From Albugo candida (taxonomy: Eukaryota > Oomycota > Peronosporomycetes > Albuginales > Albuginaceae), in NCBI GenBank assembly GCA_905220665.1, contig CAJNAR010000056.1:1-45398 (forward strand): DNA of 45,398 nucleotides, written 5' to 3'. Position numbers and translations under genes: made by a program. Below the pieces are notes generated by a model. That model was not told the origin of the DNA, made no database searches, and worked only from the letters and a program-made list of their open reading frames with translations. Positions 25,355 to 39,006 of the stretch are shown here, one piece after another (the stretch's first letter is position 1; each line of letters begins with the position of its first letter).

Positions 25355-28300
25355 ATCGACATCTATTTTCTTCTTGTACTCCCACTGATTGACACAATGC
25401 GATGCCTTTCTATATATAAGTCCGGTGTGAGCTCTCCATCATGCTGATATTGGTTCCTGTAGGCTTGATGGTTCAAGGATGAATAACCGTTCAGGTTGTT
25501 ACTAAACTTATATTAAAGTGTGTTTGAGAAATCTGGTTTTTGAGCTCCTGAAAAACATAGGAATTTGAGAAATCAATGTTTTAGAGATCAGTTTTAAGGC
25601 GAAATCTATCTGGATATTCTTATAAGAAAGTCGCACATAGTTGCTTCTATGCAGATTGTTCTGAATGTTTCTCCTGTCCAACACTGCACAACTCACTATA
25701 ACAATGTACCAGGAATGGCTTCATGCACGTTATCACAAGGCTGATGCCTTATCACACAACAGAAAAAATCAGCTGTCATGAAATGGAGTCTCATGCTCGC
25801 AAGTTTATGAAATTGTCAATCTCAAGTACTTTCTAACTAATCTAGATGCTAGCACCAGTCCATTTATTCAATCAGGAAAAAATGATCGAGTAAGTCACCA
25901 CGGATACAAATGTCTAGACCCTTGTGAGATATCTATCACTTTGGCACGTTCATAAAGTGCAGCCACATGAATTTATTGCAGTATCACTCCAACATGCTGG
26001 CGTATAATATCAGAAAAGCCCGTTCTTTTCTCATAGTGAAGCTCGCAACAAACTGCTCCAAGATTCCTTTCTTAAAATGATCGCGTACAAAAAATGATAG
26101 CGAATACCGGTGTGTTGCGCACGAATCTGATGTCCTTCGTTGTTTGTAATTGCGATTGCAAAAGAATGTATACTTCACGCCATCATTGACAACGATCACG
26201 TCTTTTCAGTTTTGAGTGGGACTTTGACACAAAATTAAATCTTTAAATCGCTGCGTAATCACTCAGGTGTCCAAAATGCCAGGAGGCAACATGTATCACA
26301 CGACATTTCTGTAACCCGTTCTCTGTCCTCGAGGACCCTCTACTTCTCGACATTATTTGCTCATTATCGTATGATGTTTCGCAAAACAACCTGATATGAG
26401 TTTTGTCTGTATGTCCAATTCATGAAGAAAGCGAAATATGCTACAGGGGAATATTAGGTAACTGCTAAAGCAGGTAGCTTGCATGATCATCGACATCTAT
26501 TTTCTTCTTGTACTCCCACTGATTGACACAATGCGATGCCTTTCTATATATAAGTCCGGTGTGAGCTCTCCATCATGCTGATATTGGTTCCTGTAGGCTT
26601 GATGGTTCAAGGATGAATAACCGTTCAGGTTGTTACTAAACTTATATTAAAGTGTGTTTGAGAAATCTGGTTTTTGAGCTCCTGAAAAACATAGGAATTT
26701 GAGAAATCAATGTTTTAGAGATCAGTTTCAAGGCGAAATCTATCTGGATATTCTTATAAGAAAGTCGCGCATAGTTGCTTCTATGCAGATTGTTCTGAAT
26801 GTTTCTCCTGTCCAACACTGCACAACTCACTATAACAATGTACCAGGAATGGCTTCATGCACGTTATCACAAGGCTGATGCCTTATCACACAACAGAGAA
26901 AATCAGCTGTCATGAAATGGAGTCTCATGCTCGCAAGTTTATGAAATTGTCAATCTCAAGTACTTTCTAACTAATCTAGATGCTAGCACCAACCAATTTA
27001 TTCAATCAGGAAAAAATGATCGAGTAAGTTACCACGGATACAAATGTCTAGACCCTTGTGAGATATCTATCACTTTGGCACGTTGATAAAGTGCAGCCAC
27101 ATGAATTCATTGCAGTATCACACGACATTTCTATAACCCGTTCTCTATACTCGAGGACTCTCTACTTCTCGACATTATTTGCTCATTATCGTATGGTGTT
27201 TCGCAAAACCACCTGATATGAGTTTTTTCTGTATGTCCAATTCATGAAGAAAGCGAAATATGCTTCAGGGGAATATTAGACAACTGCTAAAGCAGGTAGC
27301 TTGCATGATTATCGACATCTATTTTTTTCTTGTACTCGCACTCATTGACACAACGCGATGCCTTTCTATATATAAGTCCGGTGTGAGCTCTCCATCATGC
27401 TGATATTGGTTCCTGTAGGCTTGATGGTTCAAGGATGAATAACCGTTCAGGTTGTTACTAAACTTATATTAAAGTGTGTTTGAGAAATCTGGTTTTTGAG
27501 CTCCTGAAAAACATAGGAATTTGAGAAATCAATGTTTTAGAGATCAGTTTCAAGGCGAAATCTATCTGGATATTCTTATAAGAAAGTCGCGCATAGTTGC
27601 TTCTATGCAGATTGTTCTGAATGTTTCTCCTGTCCAACACTGCACAACTCACTATAACAATGTACCAGGAATGGCTTCATGCACGTTATCACAAGGCTGA
27701 TGCCTTATCAAACAACAGAAAAAATCAGTTGTCATGAAATGGAGTCTCATGCTCGCAAGTTTATGAAATTATCAATCTCAAGTACTTTCTCAATAATGTA
27801 GATGCTAGCACCAGTCCATTTATTCAATCAGGAAAAAATGATCGAGTAAGTCACCACGGATACAAATGTCTAGACCCTTGTGAGATATCTTTCACTTTGC
27901 CACGTTCATAAAGTGCAGCCACATGAATTTATTGCAGTATCACACGACATTTCTGTAACCCGTTCTCTATCCTCGAGGACCCGCTTATTTGCTCATTATC
28001 GTATGATGTTTCGCAAAACAACCTGATATGAGTTTTGTCTGTATGTCCAATTCATGAAGAAAGCGAAATATGCTACAGGGGAATATTAGGTAACTGCTAA
28101 AGCAGGTAGCTTGCATGATCATCGACATCTATTTTCTTCTTGTAATCGCACTCATTGACACAATGCGATGCCTTTCTATATATAAGTCCGGTGTGAGCTC
28201 TCCATCATGCTGATATTGGTTCCTGTAGGCTTGATGGTTCAAGATGAATAACCGTTCAGGTTGTTACTAAACTTATATTAAAGTGTGTTTGAGAAATCTG

Positions 28301-28607
28301 GTTTTTGAGCTCCTGAAAAACATAGGAATTTGAGAAATCAATGTTTTAGAGATCAGTTTCAAGGCGAAATCTATCTGGAAATTCTTAAAAGAAAGTCGCA
28401 CATAGTTGCTTCTATGCAGATTGTTCTGAATGTTTCTCCTGTCCAACACTACACAACTCACTATAACAATGTATCACGAATGGCTTCATGCACGTTATCA
28501 CAAGGCTGATGCCTTATCACACAACAGAAAAAATCAGTTGTCATGAAATGGAGTCTCATGCTCGCAAGTTTATGAAATTGTCAATCTCAAGTACTTTCTA
28601 ACTAATA
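25355..28607 (+). repeat. Array block 7: long, medium, medium, short units
   Basis: Two A modules share the variant GTCGCGCATAG (near 26765 and 27587). The unit at 27367 is 809 bp because module C lost about 13 bases (GAGGACCCGCTTATTTG near 27977). The last unit carries the AAATTCTTAAAAG form of A, which in all four of its occurrences is followed by a short-unit join. Confidence 0.75.
25988..26299 (+). repeat. Module D copy, C-type
   Basis: The rightmost C-type copy in the array. The C module after it is the CCTCGAGGACCCTC form. Confidence 0.85.
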
Positions 28608-28917
28608 ATCGACATCTATTTTCTTCTTGTACTCGCACTGATTGACACAATGCGATGCCTTTCTATATATAAGTCCGCTGTGAGCTCTCCATCATGCTGA
28701 TATTGGTTCCTGTAGGCTTGATGGTTCAAGGATGAATAACCGTTCAGGTTGTTACTAAACTTATATTAAAGTGTGTTTGAGAAATCTGGTTTTTGAGCTC
28801 CTGAAAAACATAGGAATTTGAGAAATCAATGTTTTAGAAATCAGTTTTAAGGCGAAATCTATCTTGGTATTCTTATAAGAAAGTCGCACATAGTTGCTTC
28901 TATGCAGCTTGTTCTGA

Positions 28918-29208
28918 ATGTTTCTCCTGTCCAACACTGCACAACTCACTATAACAATGTACCAGGAATGGCTTCATGCACGTTATCACAAGGCTGATGC
29001 CTTATCAAACAACAGAAAAAATCAGCTGTCATTAAATGGAGTCTCATGCTCGCAAGTTTATGAAATTGTCAATCTCAAGTACTTTCTAACTAATGTAGAT
29101 GCTAGCACCAGTCCATTTATTCAATCAGGAAAAAATGATCGAGTAAGTCACCACGGATACAAATGTCTAGACCCTTGTGAGAAATCTATCACTTTGGCAC
29201 GTTCATAA
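28918..29208 (+). other. Longest forward open frame in the array, FLYWCH-like segment (unlikely gene)
   Basis: The frame spans the end of A and all of B up to a TAA; in most units it is interrupted. It opens at a non-ATG codon; the first ATG in frame is inside the ACAATGTACCAGG motif at about 28957. Near its end, an FIQS...GYKC arrangement resembles the first half of a FLYWCH zinc finger (F, about 13 residues, then G-Y-aromatic or cysteine). The W..C and C..H metal-binding half is absent. It could be the relic of a captured exon or a coincidence. Confidence 0.2.
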
Positions 29209-29240
29209 AGTACAGCCACATGAATTGATTGCAGTATCAC

Positions 29241-29552
29241 TCCAACATGCTGGCGTATAATATCAGAGAAGCCCGTTCTTTTCTCATAGTGAAGCTCGCA
29301 ACAAACTGCTCCAAGATCCCTTTCTTAACATGATCGCGTACAAAAAATGATAGCGAATATCGGTGTGTTGCGTACGAATCTGATGTCCTTCGTTGTTTGT
29401 AATTGCGATTGCAAAAGAATGTATACTTCACGCCATCATTGACAACGATCACGTCTTTTCAGTTTTGAGTGGGACTTTGACACAAAATTGAATCTTTAAA
29501 TCGCTGCGTAATCACTCAGGTGTCCAAAATGCCAGGAGGCAACATGTATCAC
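29241..29552 (+). repeat. Module D copy, Y-type
   Basis: First of the right-hand Y-type group with AAATTGAATC. Confidence 0.85.
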
Positions 29553-30374
29553 ACGACATTTCTGTAACCCGTTCTCTGTCCTCGAGAACTCTCTGCTTCT
29601 CGACATTATTTTCTCATTATCGTATGATGTCTTGCAAAACAACCTGATATGAGTTTTTTCTGTATGTTCAATTCATGAAGAAAGCGAAATATGCTTCAGG
29701 GGAATATTAGACAACTGCTAAAGCAGGTAGCTTGCATGATTATCGACATCTATTTTTTTCTTGTACTCGCACTCATTGACACAATGCGATGCCTTTCTAT
29801 ATATAAGTCCGGTGTGAGCTCTCCATCATGCTGATATTGGTTCCTGTAGGCTTGATGGTTCAAGGATGAATAACCGTTCAGGTTGTTACTAAACTTATAT
29901 TAAAGTGTGTTTGAGAAATCTGGTTTTTGAGCTCCTGAAAAACATAGAAATTTGAGAAATCAATGTTTTAGAGATCAGTTTCAAGGCGAAATCTATCTGG
30001 ATATTCTTATAAGAAAGTCGCACATAGTTGCTTCTATGCAGATTGTTCTGAATGTTTCTCCTGTCCAACACTGCACAACTCACTATAACAATGTACCAGG
30101 AATGGCTTCATGCACGTTATCACAAGGCTGATGCCTTATCAAACAACAGAAAAAATCAGTTGTCATGAAATGGAGTCTCATGCTCGCAAGTTTATGAAAT
30201 TGTCAATCTCAAGTACTTTCTAACTAATGTAGATGCTAGCACCAGTCCATTTATTCAATCAGGAAAAAATGATCGAGTAAGTCACCACGGATACAAATGT
30301 CTAGACCCTTGTGAGATATCTATCACTTTGGCACGTTCATAAAGTGCAGCCACATGAATTGATTGCAGTATCAC

Positions 30375-30686
30375 TCCAACATGCTGGCGTATAATATCAG
30401 AGAAGCCCGTTCTTTTCTCATAGTGAAGCTCGCAACAAACTGCTCCAAGATCCCTTTCTTAACATGATCGCGTACAAAAAATGATAGCGAATATCGGTGT
30501 GTTGCGTACGAATCTGATGTCCTTCGTTGTTTGTAATTGCGATTGCAAAAGAATGTATACTTCACGCCATCATTGACAACGATCACGTCTTTTCAGTTTT
30601 GAGTGGGACTTTGACACAAAATTGAATCTTTAAATCGCTGCGTAATCACTCAGGTGTCCAAAATGCCAGGAGGCAACATGTATCAC
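30375..30686 (+). repeat. Module D copy, Y-type
   Basis: 1134 bp after the preceding copy; no difference from it was noticed. Confidence 0.85.
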
Positions 30687-31508
30687 ACGACATTTCTGTA
30701 ACCCGTTCTCTGTCCTCGAGGACTCTCTGCTTCTCGACATTATTTTCTCATTATCGTATGATGTTTTGCAAAACAACCTGATATGAGTTTTTTCTGTATG
30801 TCCAATTCATGAAGAAAGCGAAATATGCTTCAGGGGAATATTAGACAACTGCTAAAGCAGGTAGCTTGCATGATTATCGACATCTATTTTTTTCTTGTAC
30901 TCGCACTCATTGACACAATGCGATGCCTTTCTATATATAAGTCCGGTGTGAGCTCTCCATCATGCTGATATTGGTTCCTGTAGGCTTGATGGTTCAAGGA
31001 TGAATAACCGTTCAGGTTGTTACTAAACTTATATTAAAGTGTGTTTGAGAAATCTGGTTTTTGAGCTCCTGAAAAACATAGAAATTTGAGAAATCAATGT
31101 TTTAGAGATCAGTTTCAAGGCGAAATCTATCTGGATATTCTTATAAGAAAGTCGCACATAGTTGCTTCTATGCAGATTGTTCTGAATGTTTCTCCTGTCC
31201 AACACTGCACAACTCACTATAACAATGTACCAGGAATGGCTTCATGCACGTTATCACAAGGCTGATGCCTTATCAAACAACAGAAAAAATCAGTTGTCAT
31301 GAAATGGAGTCTCATGCTCGCAAGTTTATGAAATTGTCAATCTCAAGTACTTTCTAACTAATGTAGATGCTAGCACCAGTCCATTTATTCAATCAGGAAA
31401 AAATGATCGAGTAAGTCACCACGGATACAAATGTCTAGACCCTTGTGAGATATCTATCACTTTGGCACGTTCATAAAGTGCAGCCACATGAATTGATTGC
31501 AGTATCAC

Positions 31509-31820
31509 TCCAACATGCTGGCGTATAATATCAGAGAAGCCCGTTCTTTTCTCATAGTGAAGCTCGCAACAAACTGCTCCAAGATCCCTTTCTTAACATG
31601 ATCGCGTACAAAAAATGATAGCGAATATCGGTGTGTTGCGTACGAATCTGATGTCCTTCGTTGTTTGTAATTGCGATTGCAAAAGAATGTATACTTCACG
31701 CCATCATTGACAACGATCACGTCTTTTCAGTTTTGAGTGGGACTTTGACACAAAATTGAATCTTTAAATCGCTGCGTAATCACTCAGGTGTCCAAAATGC
31801 CAGGAGGCAACATGTATCAC
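31509..31820 (+). repeat. Module D copy, Y-type
   Basis: Third of the 1134-bp-spaced run. Confidence 0.85.
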
Positions 31821-32009
31821 ACGACATTTCTGTAACCCGTTCTCTGTCCTCGAGGACTCTCTGCTTCTCGACATTATTTTCTCATTATCGTATGATGTTT
31901 TGCAAAACAACCTGATATGAGTTTTTTCTGTATGTCCAATTCATGAAGAAAGCGAAATATGCTTCAGGGGAATATTAGACAACTGCTAAAGCAGGTAGCT
32001 TGCATGATT

Positions 32010-34472
32010 ATCGACATCTATTTTTTTCTTGTACTCGCACTCATTGACACAACGCGATGCCTTTCTATATATAAGTCCGGTGTGAGCTCTCCATCATGCT
32101 GATATTGGTTGCTGTAGGCTTGATGGTTCAAGGATGAATAACCGTTCAGGTTGTTACTAAACTTATATTAAAGTGTGTTTGAGAAATCTGGTTTTTGAGC
32201 TCCTGAAAAACATAGGAATTTGAGAAATCAATGTTTTAGAGATCAGTTTCAAGGCGAAATCTATCTGGATATTCTTATAAGAAAGTCGCACATAGTTGCT
32301 TCTATGCAGATTGTTCTGAATGTTTCTCCTGTCCAACACTGCACAACTCACTATAACAATGTACCAGGAATGGCTTCATGCACGTTATCACAAGGCTGAT
32401 GCCTTATCAAACAACAGAAAAAATCAGTTGTCATGAAATGGAGTCTCATGCTCGCAAGTTTATGAAATTATCAATCTCAAGTACTTTCTCAATAATGTAG
32501 ATGCTAGCACCAGTCCATTATTCAATCAGGAAAAAATGATCGAGTAAGTCACCACGGATACAAATGTCTAGACCCTTGTGAGATATCTATCACTTTGGCA
32601 CGTTCATAAAGTGCAGCCACATGAATTTATTGCAGTATCACACGACATTTCTGTAACCCGTTCTCTGTCCTCCAGGACTCTCTGCTTCTCGACATTACTT
32701 CCTCATTATCGTATAATGTTTCGCAAAACAACCTGATGTGAGTTTTTTCTGTATGTCCAATTCATGAAGAAAGCGAAATATGCTACAGGGGAATATTAGA
32801 CAACTGCTAAAGCAGGTAGCTTGCATGATTATCGACATCTATTTTTTTCTTGTAATCGCACTCATTGACACAATGCGATGCCTTTCTATATATAAGTCCG
32901 GTGTGAGCTCTCCATCATGCTGATATTGGTTCCTGTAGGCTTGATGGTTCAAAGATGAATAACCGTTCAGGTTGTTACTAAACTTATATTAAAGTGTGTT
33001 TGAGAAATCTGGTTTTTGAGCTCCTGAAAAACATAGGAATTTGAGAAATCAATGTTTTAGAGATCAGTTTCAAGGCGAAATCTATCTGGATATTCTTATA
33101 AGAAAGTCGCACATAGTTGCTTCTATGCAGATTGTTCTGAATGTTTCTCCTGTCCAACACTGCACAACTCACTAAACAATGTACCAGGAATGGCTTCATG
33201 CACGTTATCACAAGGCTGATGCCTTATCAAACAACAGAAAAAATCAGTTGTCATGAAATGGAGTCTCATGCTCGCAAGTTTATGAAATTATCAATCTCAA
33301 GTACTTTCTCAATAATGTAGATGCTAGCACCAGTCCATTATTCAATCAGGAAAAAATGATCGAGTAAGTCACCACGGATACAAATGTCTAGACCCTTGTG
33401 AGATATCTATCACTTTGGCACGTTCATAAAGTGCAGCCACATGAATTTATTGCAGTATCACACGACATTTCTGTAACCCGTTCTCTGTCCTCCAGGACTC
33501 TCTGCTTCTCGACATTACTTCCTCATTATCGTATAATGTTTCGCAAAACAACCTGATGTGAGTTTTTTCTGTATGTCCAATTCATGAAGAAAGCGAAATA
33601 TGCTACAGGGGAATATTAGACAACTGCTAAAGCAGGTAGCTTGCATGATTATCGACATCTATTTTTTTCTTGTAATCGCACTCATTGACACAATGCGATG
33701 CCTTTCTATATATAAGTCCGGTGTGAGCTCTCCATCATGCTGATATTGGTTCCTGTAGGCTTGATGGTTCAAAGATGAATAACCGTTCAGGTTGTTACTA
33801 AACTTATATTAAAGTGTGTTTGAGAAATCTGGTTTTTGAGCTCCTGAAAAACATAGGAATTTGAGAAATCAATGTTTTAGAGATCAGTTTCAAGGCGAAA
33901 TCTATCTGGATATTCTTATAAGAAAGTCGCACATAGTTGCTTCTATGCAGATTGTTCTGAATGTTTCTCCTGTCCAACACTGCACAACTCACTATAACAA
34001 TGTACCAGGAATGGCTTCATGCACGTTATCACAAGGCTGATGCCTTATCAAACAACAGAAAAAATCAGTTGTCATGAAATGGAGTCTCATGCTCGCAAGT
34101 TTATGAAATTATCAATCTCAAGTACTTTCTCAATAATGTAGATGCTAGCACCAGTCCATTTATTCAATCAGGAAAAAATGACCGAGTAAGTCACCACGGA
34201 TACAAATGTCTAGACCCTTGTGAGATATCTATCACTTTGGCACGTTCATAAAGTGCAGCCACATGAATTTATTGCAGTATCACACGACATTTCTGTAACC
34301 CGTTCTCTATCCTCGAGGACCCTCTACTTCTCGACATTATTTGCTCATTATCGTATGATGTTTCGCAAAACAACCTGATATGAGTTTTTTCTGTATGTCC
34401 AATTCATGAAGAAAGCGAAATATGCTACAGGGGAATATTAGGTAACTGCTAAAGCAGGTAGCTTGCATGATC
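32010..34472 (+). repeat. Array block 9: three consecutive medium units
   Basis: TATA motifs at 32066, 32887, 33707 and 34529 are 820-822 bp apart. The units share TTTCTCAATAATG at the A-B join. The first two share the one-base loss CCATTATTCAATC and TTCCTCATTATCGTATAATG in C, so one is a recent copy of the other. D is absent. Confidence 0.85.
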
Positions 34473-35105
34473 ATCGACATCTATTTTCTTCTTGTACTCC
34501 CACTGATTGACACAATGCGATGCCTTTCTATATATAAGTCCGGTGTGAGCTCTCCATCATGCTGATATTGGTTCCTGTAGGCTTGATGGTTCAAGGATGA
34601 ATAACCGTTCAGGTTGTTACTAAACTTATATTAAAGTGTGTTTGAGAAATCTGGTTTTTGAGCTCCTGAAAAACATAGGAATTTGAGAAATCAATGTTTT
34701 AGAGATCAGTTACAAGGCGAAATCTATCTTGGTATTCTTATAAGAAAGTCGCACATAGTTGCTTCTATGCAGATTGTTCTGAATGTTTCTCCTGTCCAAC
34801 ACTGCACAACTCACTATAACAATGTACCAGGAATGGCTTCATGCACGTTATCACAAGGCTGATGCCTTATCACACAACAGAAAAAATCAGCTGTCATGAA
34901 ATGGAGTCTCATGCTCGCAAGTTTATGAAATTGTCAATCTCAAGTACTTTCTAACTAATGTAGATGCTAGCACCAGTCCATTTATTCAATCAGGAAAAAA
35001 TGATCGAGTAAGTCACCACGGATACAAATGTCTAGACCCTTGTGAGATATCTATCACTTTGGCACGTTCATAAAGTACAGCCACATGAATTGATTGCAGT
35101 ATCAC

Positions 35106-35417
35106 TCCAACATGCTGGCGTATAATATCAGAGAAGCCCGTTCTTTTCTCATAGTGAAGCTCGCAACAAACTGCTCCAAGATCCCTTTCTTAACATGATC
35201 GCGTACAAAAAATGATAGCGAATATCGGTGTGTTGCGTACGAATCTGATGTCCTTCGTTGTTTGTAATTGCGATTGCAAAAGAATGTATACTTCACGCCA
35301 TCATTGACAACGATCACGTCTTTTCAGTTTTGAGTGGGACTTTGACACAAAATTGAATCTTTAAATCGCTGCGTAATCACTCAGGTGTCCAAAATGCCAG
35401 GAGGCAACATGTATCAC
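35106..35417 (+). repeat. Module D copy, Y-type
   Basis: First D of the 2266-bp dimer block; carries AAATTGAATC. Confidence 0.85.
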
Positions 35418-36239
35418 ACGACATTTCTGTAACCCGTTCTCTGTCCTCGAGGACTCTCTGCTTCTCGACATTATTTTCTCATTATCGTATGATGTTTTGC
35501 AAAACAACCTGATATGAGTTTTTTCTGTATTTCCAATTCATGAAGAAAGCGAAATATGCTTCAGGGGAATATTAGACAACTGCTAAAGCAGGTAGCTTGC
35601 ATGATTATCGACATCTATTTTTTTCTTGTACTCGCACTCATTGACACAATGCGATGCCTTTCTATATATAAGTCCGGTGTGAGCTCTCCATCATGCTGAT
35701 ATTGGTTCCTGTAGGCTTGATGGTTCAAGGATGAATAACCGTTCAGGTTGTTACTAAACTTATATTAAAGTGTGTTTGAGAAATCTGGTTTTTGAGCTCC
35801 TGAAAAACATAGAAATTTGAGAAATCAATGTTTTAGAGATCAGTTTCAAGGCGAAATCTATCTGGATATTCTTATAAGAAAGTCGCACATAGTTGCTTCT
35901 ATGCAGATTGTTCTGAATGTTTCTCCTGTCCAACACTGCACAACTCACTATAACAATGTACCAGGAATGGCTTCATGCACGTTATCACAAGGCTGATGCC
36001 TTATCAAACAACAGAAAAAATCAGTTGTCATGAAATGGAGTCTCATGCTCGCAAGTTTATGAAATTATCAATCTCAAGTACTTTCTCAATAATGTAGATG
36101 CTAGCACCAGTCCATTTATTCAATCAGGAAAAAATGACCGAGTAAGTCACCACGGATACAAATGTCTAGACCCTTGTGAGATATCTATCACTTTGGCACG
36201 TTCATAAAGTGCAGCCACATGAATTTATTGCAGTATCAC

Positions 36240-36551
36240 TCCAACATGCTGGCGTATAATATCAGAGAAGCCCGTTCTTTTCTTATAGTGAAGCTCGCAA
36301 CAAACTGCTCCAAGATCCCTTTCTTAACATGATCGCGTACAAAAAATGATAGCGAATATCGGTGTGTTGCGCACGAATCTGATGTCCTTCGTTGTTTGTA
36401 ATTGCGATTGCAAAAGAATGCATACTTCACGCCATCATTGACAACGATCACGTCTTTTCAGTTTTGAGTGGGACATTGACACAAAATTAAATCTTTAAAT
36501 CGCTGCGTAATCACTCAGGTGTCCAAAATGCCAGGAGGCAACATGTATCAC
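36240..36551 (+). repeat. Module D copy, hybrid of the Y and C alleles
   Basis: Combines GCGCACG (C-type) with AATATCGG and CTTAACATG (Y-type). Private changes are GCATACTTC, TTCTTATAGTG and GGGACATTGAC. Confidence 0.85.
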
Positions 36552-37372
36552 ACGACATTTCTGTAACCCGTTCTCTGTCCTCGAGGACTCTCTGCTTCTC
36601 GACATTTTTTTCTCATTATCGTATGATGTTTCGCAAAACAACCTGATATGAGTTTTTTCTGTATGTCCAATTCATGAAGAAAGCGAAATATGCTACAGGG
36701 GAATATTAGGTAACTGCTAAAACAGGTAGCTTGCATGATCATCGACATCTATTTTCTTCTTGTACTCCCACTGATTGACACAATGCGATGCCTTTCTATA
36801 TATAAGTCCGGTGTGAGCTCTCCATCATGCTGATATTGGTTCCTGTAGGCTTGATGGTTCAAGGATGAATAACCGTTCAGGTTGTTACTAAACTTATATT
36901 AAAGTGTGTTTGAGAAATCTGGTTTTTGAGCTCCTGAAAAACATAGGAATTTGAGAAATCAATGTTTTAGAGATCAGTTTCAAGGCGAAATCTATCTTGG
37001 TATTCTTATAAGAAAGTCGCACATAGTTGCTTCTATGCAGATTGTTCTGAATGTTTCTCCTGTCCAACACTGCACAACTCACTATAACAATGTACCAGGA
37101 ATGGCTTCATGCACGTTATCACAAGGCTGATGCCTTATCACACAACAGAAAAAATCAGTTGTCATGAAATGGAGTCTCATGCTCGCAAGTTTATGAAATT
37201 ATCAATCTCAAGTACTTTCTCAATAATGTAGATGCTAGCACCAGTCCATTATTCAATCAGGAAAAAATGATCGAGTAAGTCACCACGGATACAAATGTCT
37301 AGACCCTTGTGAGATATCTATCACTTTGGCACGTTCATAAAGTACAGCCACATGAATTGATTGCAGTATCAC

Positions 37373-37684
37373 TCCAACATGCTGGCGTATAATATCAGAG
37401 AAGCCCGTTCTTTTCTCATAGTGAAGCTCGCAACAAACTGCTCCAAGATCCCTTTCTTAACATGATCGCGTACAAAAAATGATAGCGAATATCGGTGTGT
37501 TGCGTACGAATCTGATGTCCTTCGTTGTTTGTAATTGCGATTGCAAAAGAATGTATACTTCACGCCATCATTGACAACGATCACGTCTTTTCAGTTTTGA
37601 GTGGGACTTTGACACAAAATTGAATCTTTAAATCGCTGCGTAATCACTCAGGTGTCCAAAATGCCAGGAGGCAACATGTATCAC
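37373..37684 (+). repeat. Module D copy, Y-type
   Basis: Counterpart of the copy at 35106, shifted by 2267 bp. Confidence 0.85.
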
Positions 37685-38505
37685 ACGACATTTCTGTAAC
37701 CCGTTCTCTGTCCTCGAGGACTCTCTGCTTCTCGACATTATTTTCTCATTATCGTATGATGTTTTGCAAAACAACCTGATATGAGTTTTTTCTGTATTTC
37801 CAATTCATGAAGAAAGCGAAATATGCTTCAGGGGAATATTAGACAACTGCTAAAGCAGGTAGCTTGCATGATTATCGACATCTATTTTTTCTTGTACTCG
37901 CACTCATTGACACAATGCGATGCCTTTCTATATATAAGTCCGGTGTGAGCTCTCCATCATGCTGATATTGGTTCCTGTAGGCTTGATGGTTCAAGGATGA
38001 ATAACCGTTCAGGTTGTTACTAAACTTATATTAAAGTGTGTTTGAGAAATCTGGTTTTTGAGCTCCTGAAAAACATAGAAATTTGAGAAATCAATGTTTT
38101 AGAGATCAGTTTCAAGGCGAAATCTATCTGGATATTCTTATAAGAAAGTCGCACATAGTTGCTTCTATGCAGATTGTTCTGAATGTTTCTCCTGTCCAAC
38201 ACTGCACAACTCACTATAACAATGTACCAGGAATGGCTTCATGCACGTTATCACAAGGCTGATGCCTTATCAAACAACAGAAAAAATCAGTTGTCATGAA
38301 ATGGAGTCTCATGCTCGCAAGTTTATGAAATTATCAATCTCAAGTACTTTCTCAATAATGTAGATGCTAGCACCAGTCCATTTATTCAATCAGGAAAAAA
38401 TGACCGAGTAAGTCACCACGGATACAAATGTCTAGACCCTTGTGAGATATCTATCACTTTGGCACGTTCATAAAGTGCAGCCACATGAATTTATTGCAGT
38501 ATCAC

Positions 38506-38817
38506 TCCAACATGCTGGCGTATAATATCAGAGAAGCCCGTTCTTTTCTTATAGTGAAGCTCGCAACAAACTGCTCCAAGATCCCTTTCTTAACATGATC
38601 GCGTACAAAAAATGATAGCGAATATCGGTGTGTTGCGCACGAATCTGATGTCCTTCGTTGTTTGTAATTGCGATTGCAAAAGAATGCATACTTCACGCCA
38701 TCATTGACAACGATCACGTCTTTTCAGTTTTGAGTGGGACATTGACACAAAATTAAATCTTTAAATCGCTGCGTAATCACTCAGGTGTCCAAAATGCCAG
38801 GAGGCAACATGTATCAC
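38506..38817 (+). repeat. Module D copy, hybrid allele
   Basis: Counterpart of the copy at 36240, shifted by 2266 bp and sharing all its private changes. It is the last D in the array. Confidence 0.85.
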
Positions 38818-39006
38818 ACGACATTTCTGTAACCCGTTCTCTGTCCTCGAGGACTCTCTGCTTCTCGACATTTTTTTCTCATTATCGTATGATGTTTCGC
38901 AAAACAACCTGATATGAGTTTTTTCTGTATGTCCAATTCATGAAGAAAGCGAAATATGCTACAGGGGAATATTAGGTAACTGCTAAAACAGGTAGCTTGC
39001 ATGATC

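Larger units (their letters stand above)
28608..32009 (+). repeat. Array block 8: three consecutive long units of 1134 bp
   Basis: TATA motifs at 28664, 29798, 30932 and 32066 are exactly 1134 bp apart. The second and third units are almost indistinguishable by eye and share ACATAGAAATTTGAG and AAATTGAATC, which suggests very recent amplification. The first differs more, for example TATCTTGGTATTC and ATTAAATGGAG. Confidence 0.85.
34473..39006 (+). repeat. Array block 10: 2266-bp dimer of long units, two copies
   Basis: Units alternate between a Y-type D (35106, 37373) and a hybrid D (36240, 38506). The second pair repeats the first at 2266-2267 bp, including private variants GCATACTTCAC, GGGACATTGAC and GACATTTTTTTCTC. 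This is the largest near-perfect duplication at the right end of the array. Confidence 0.85.
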
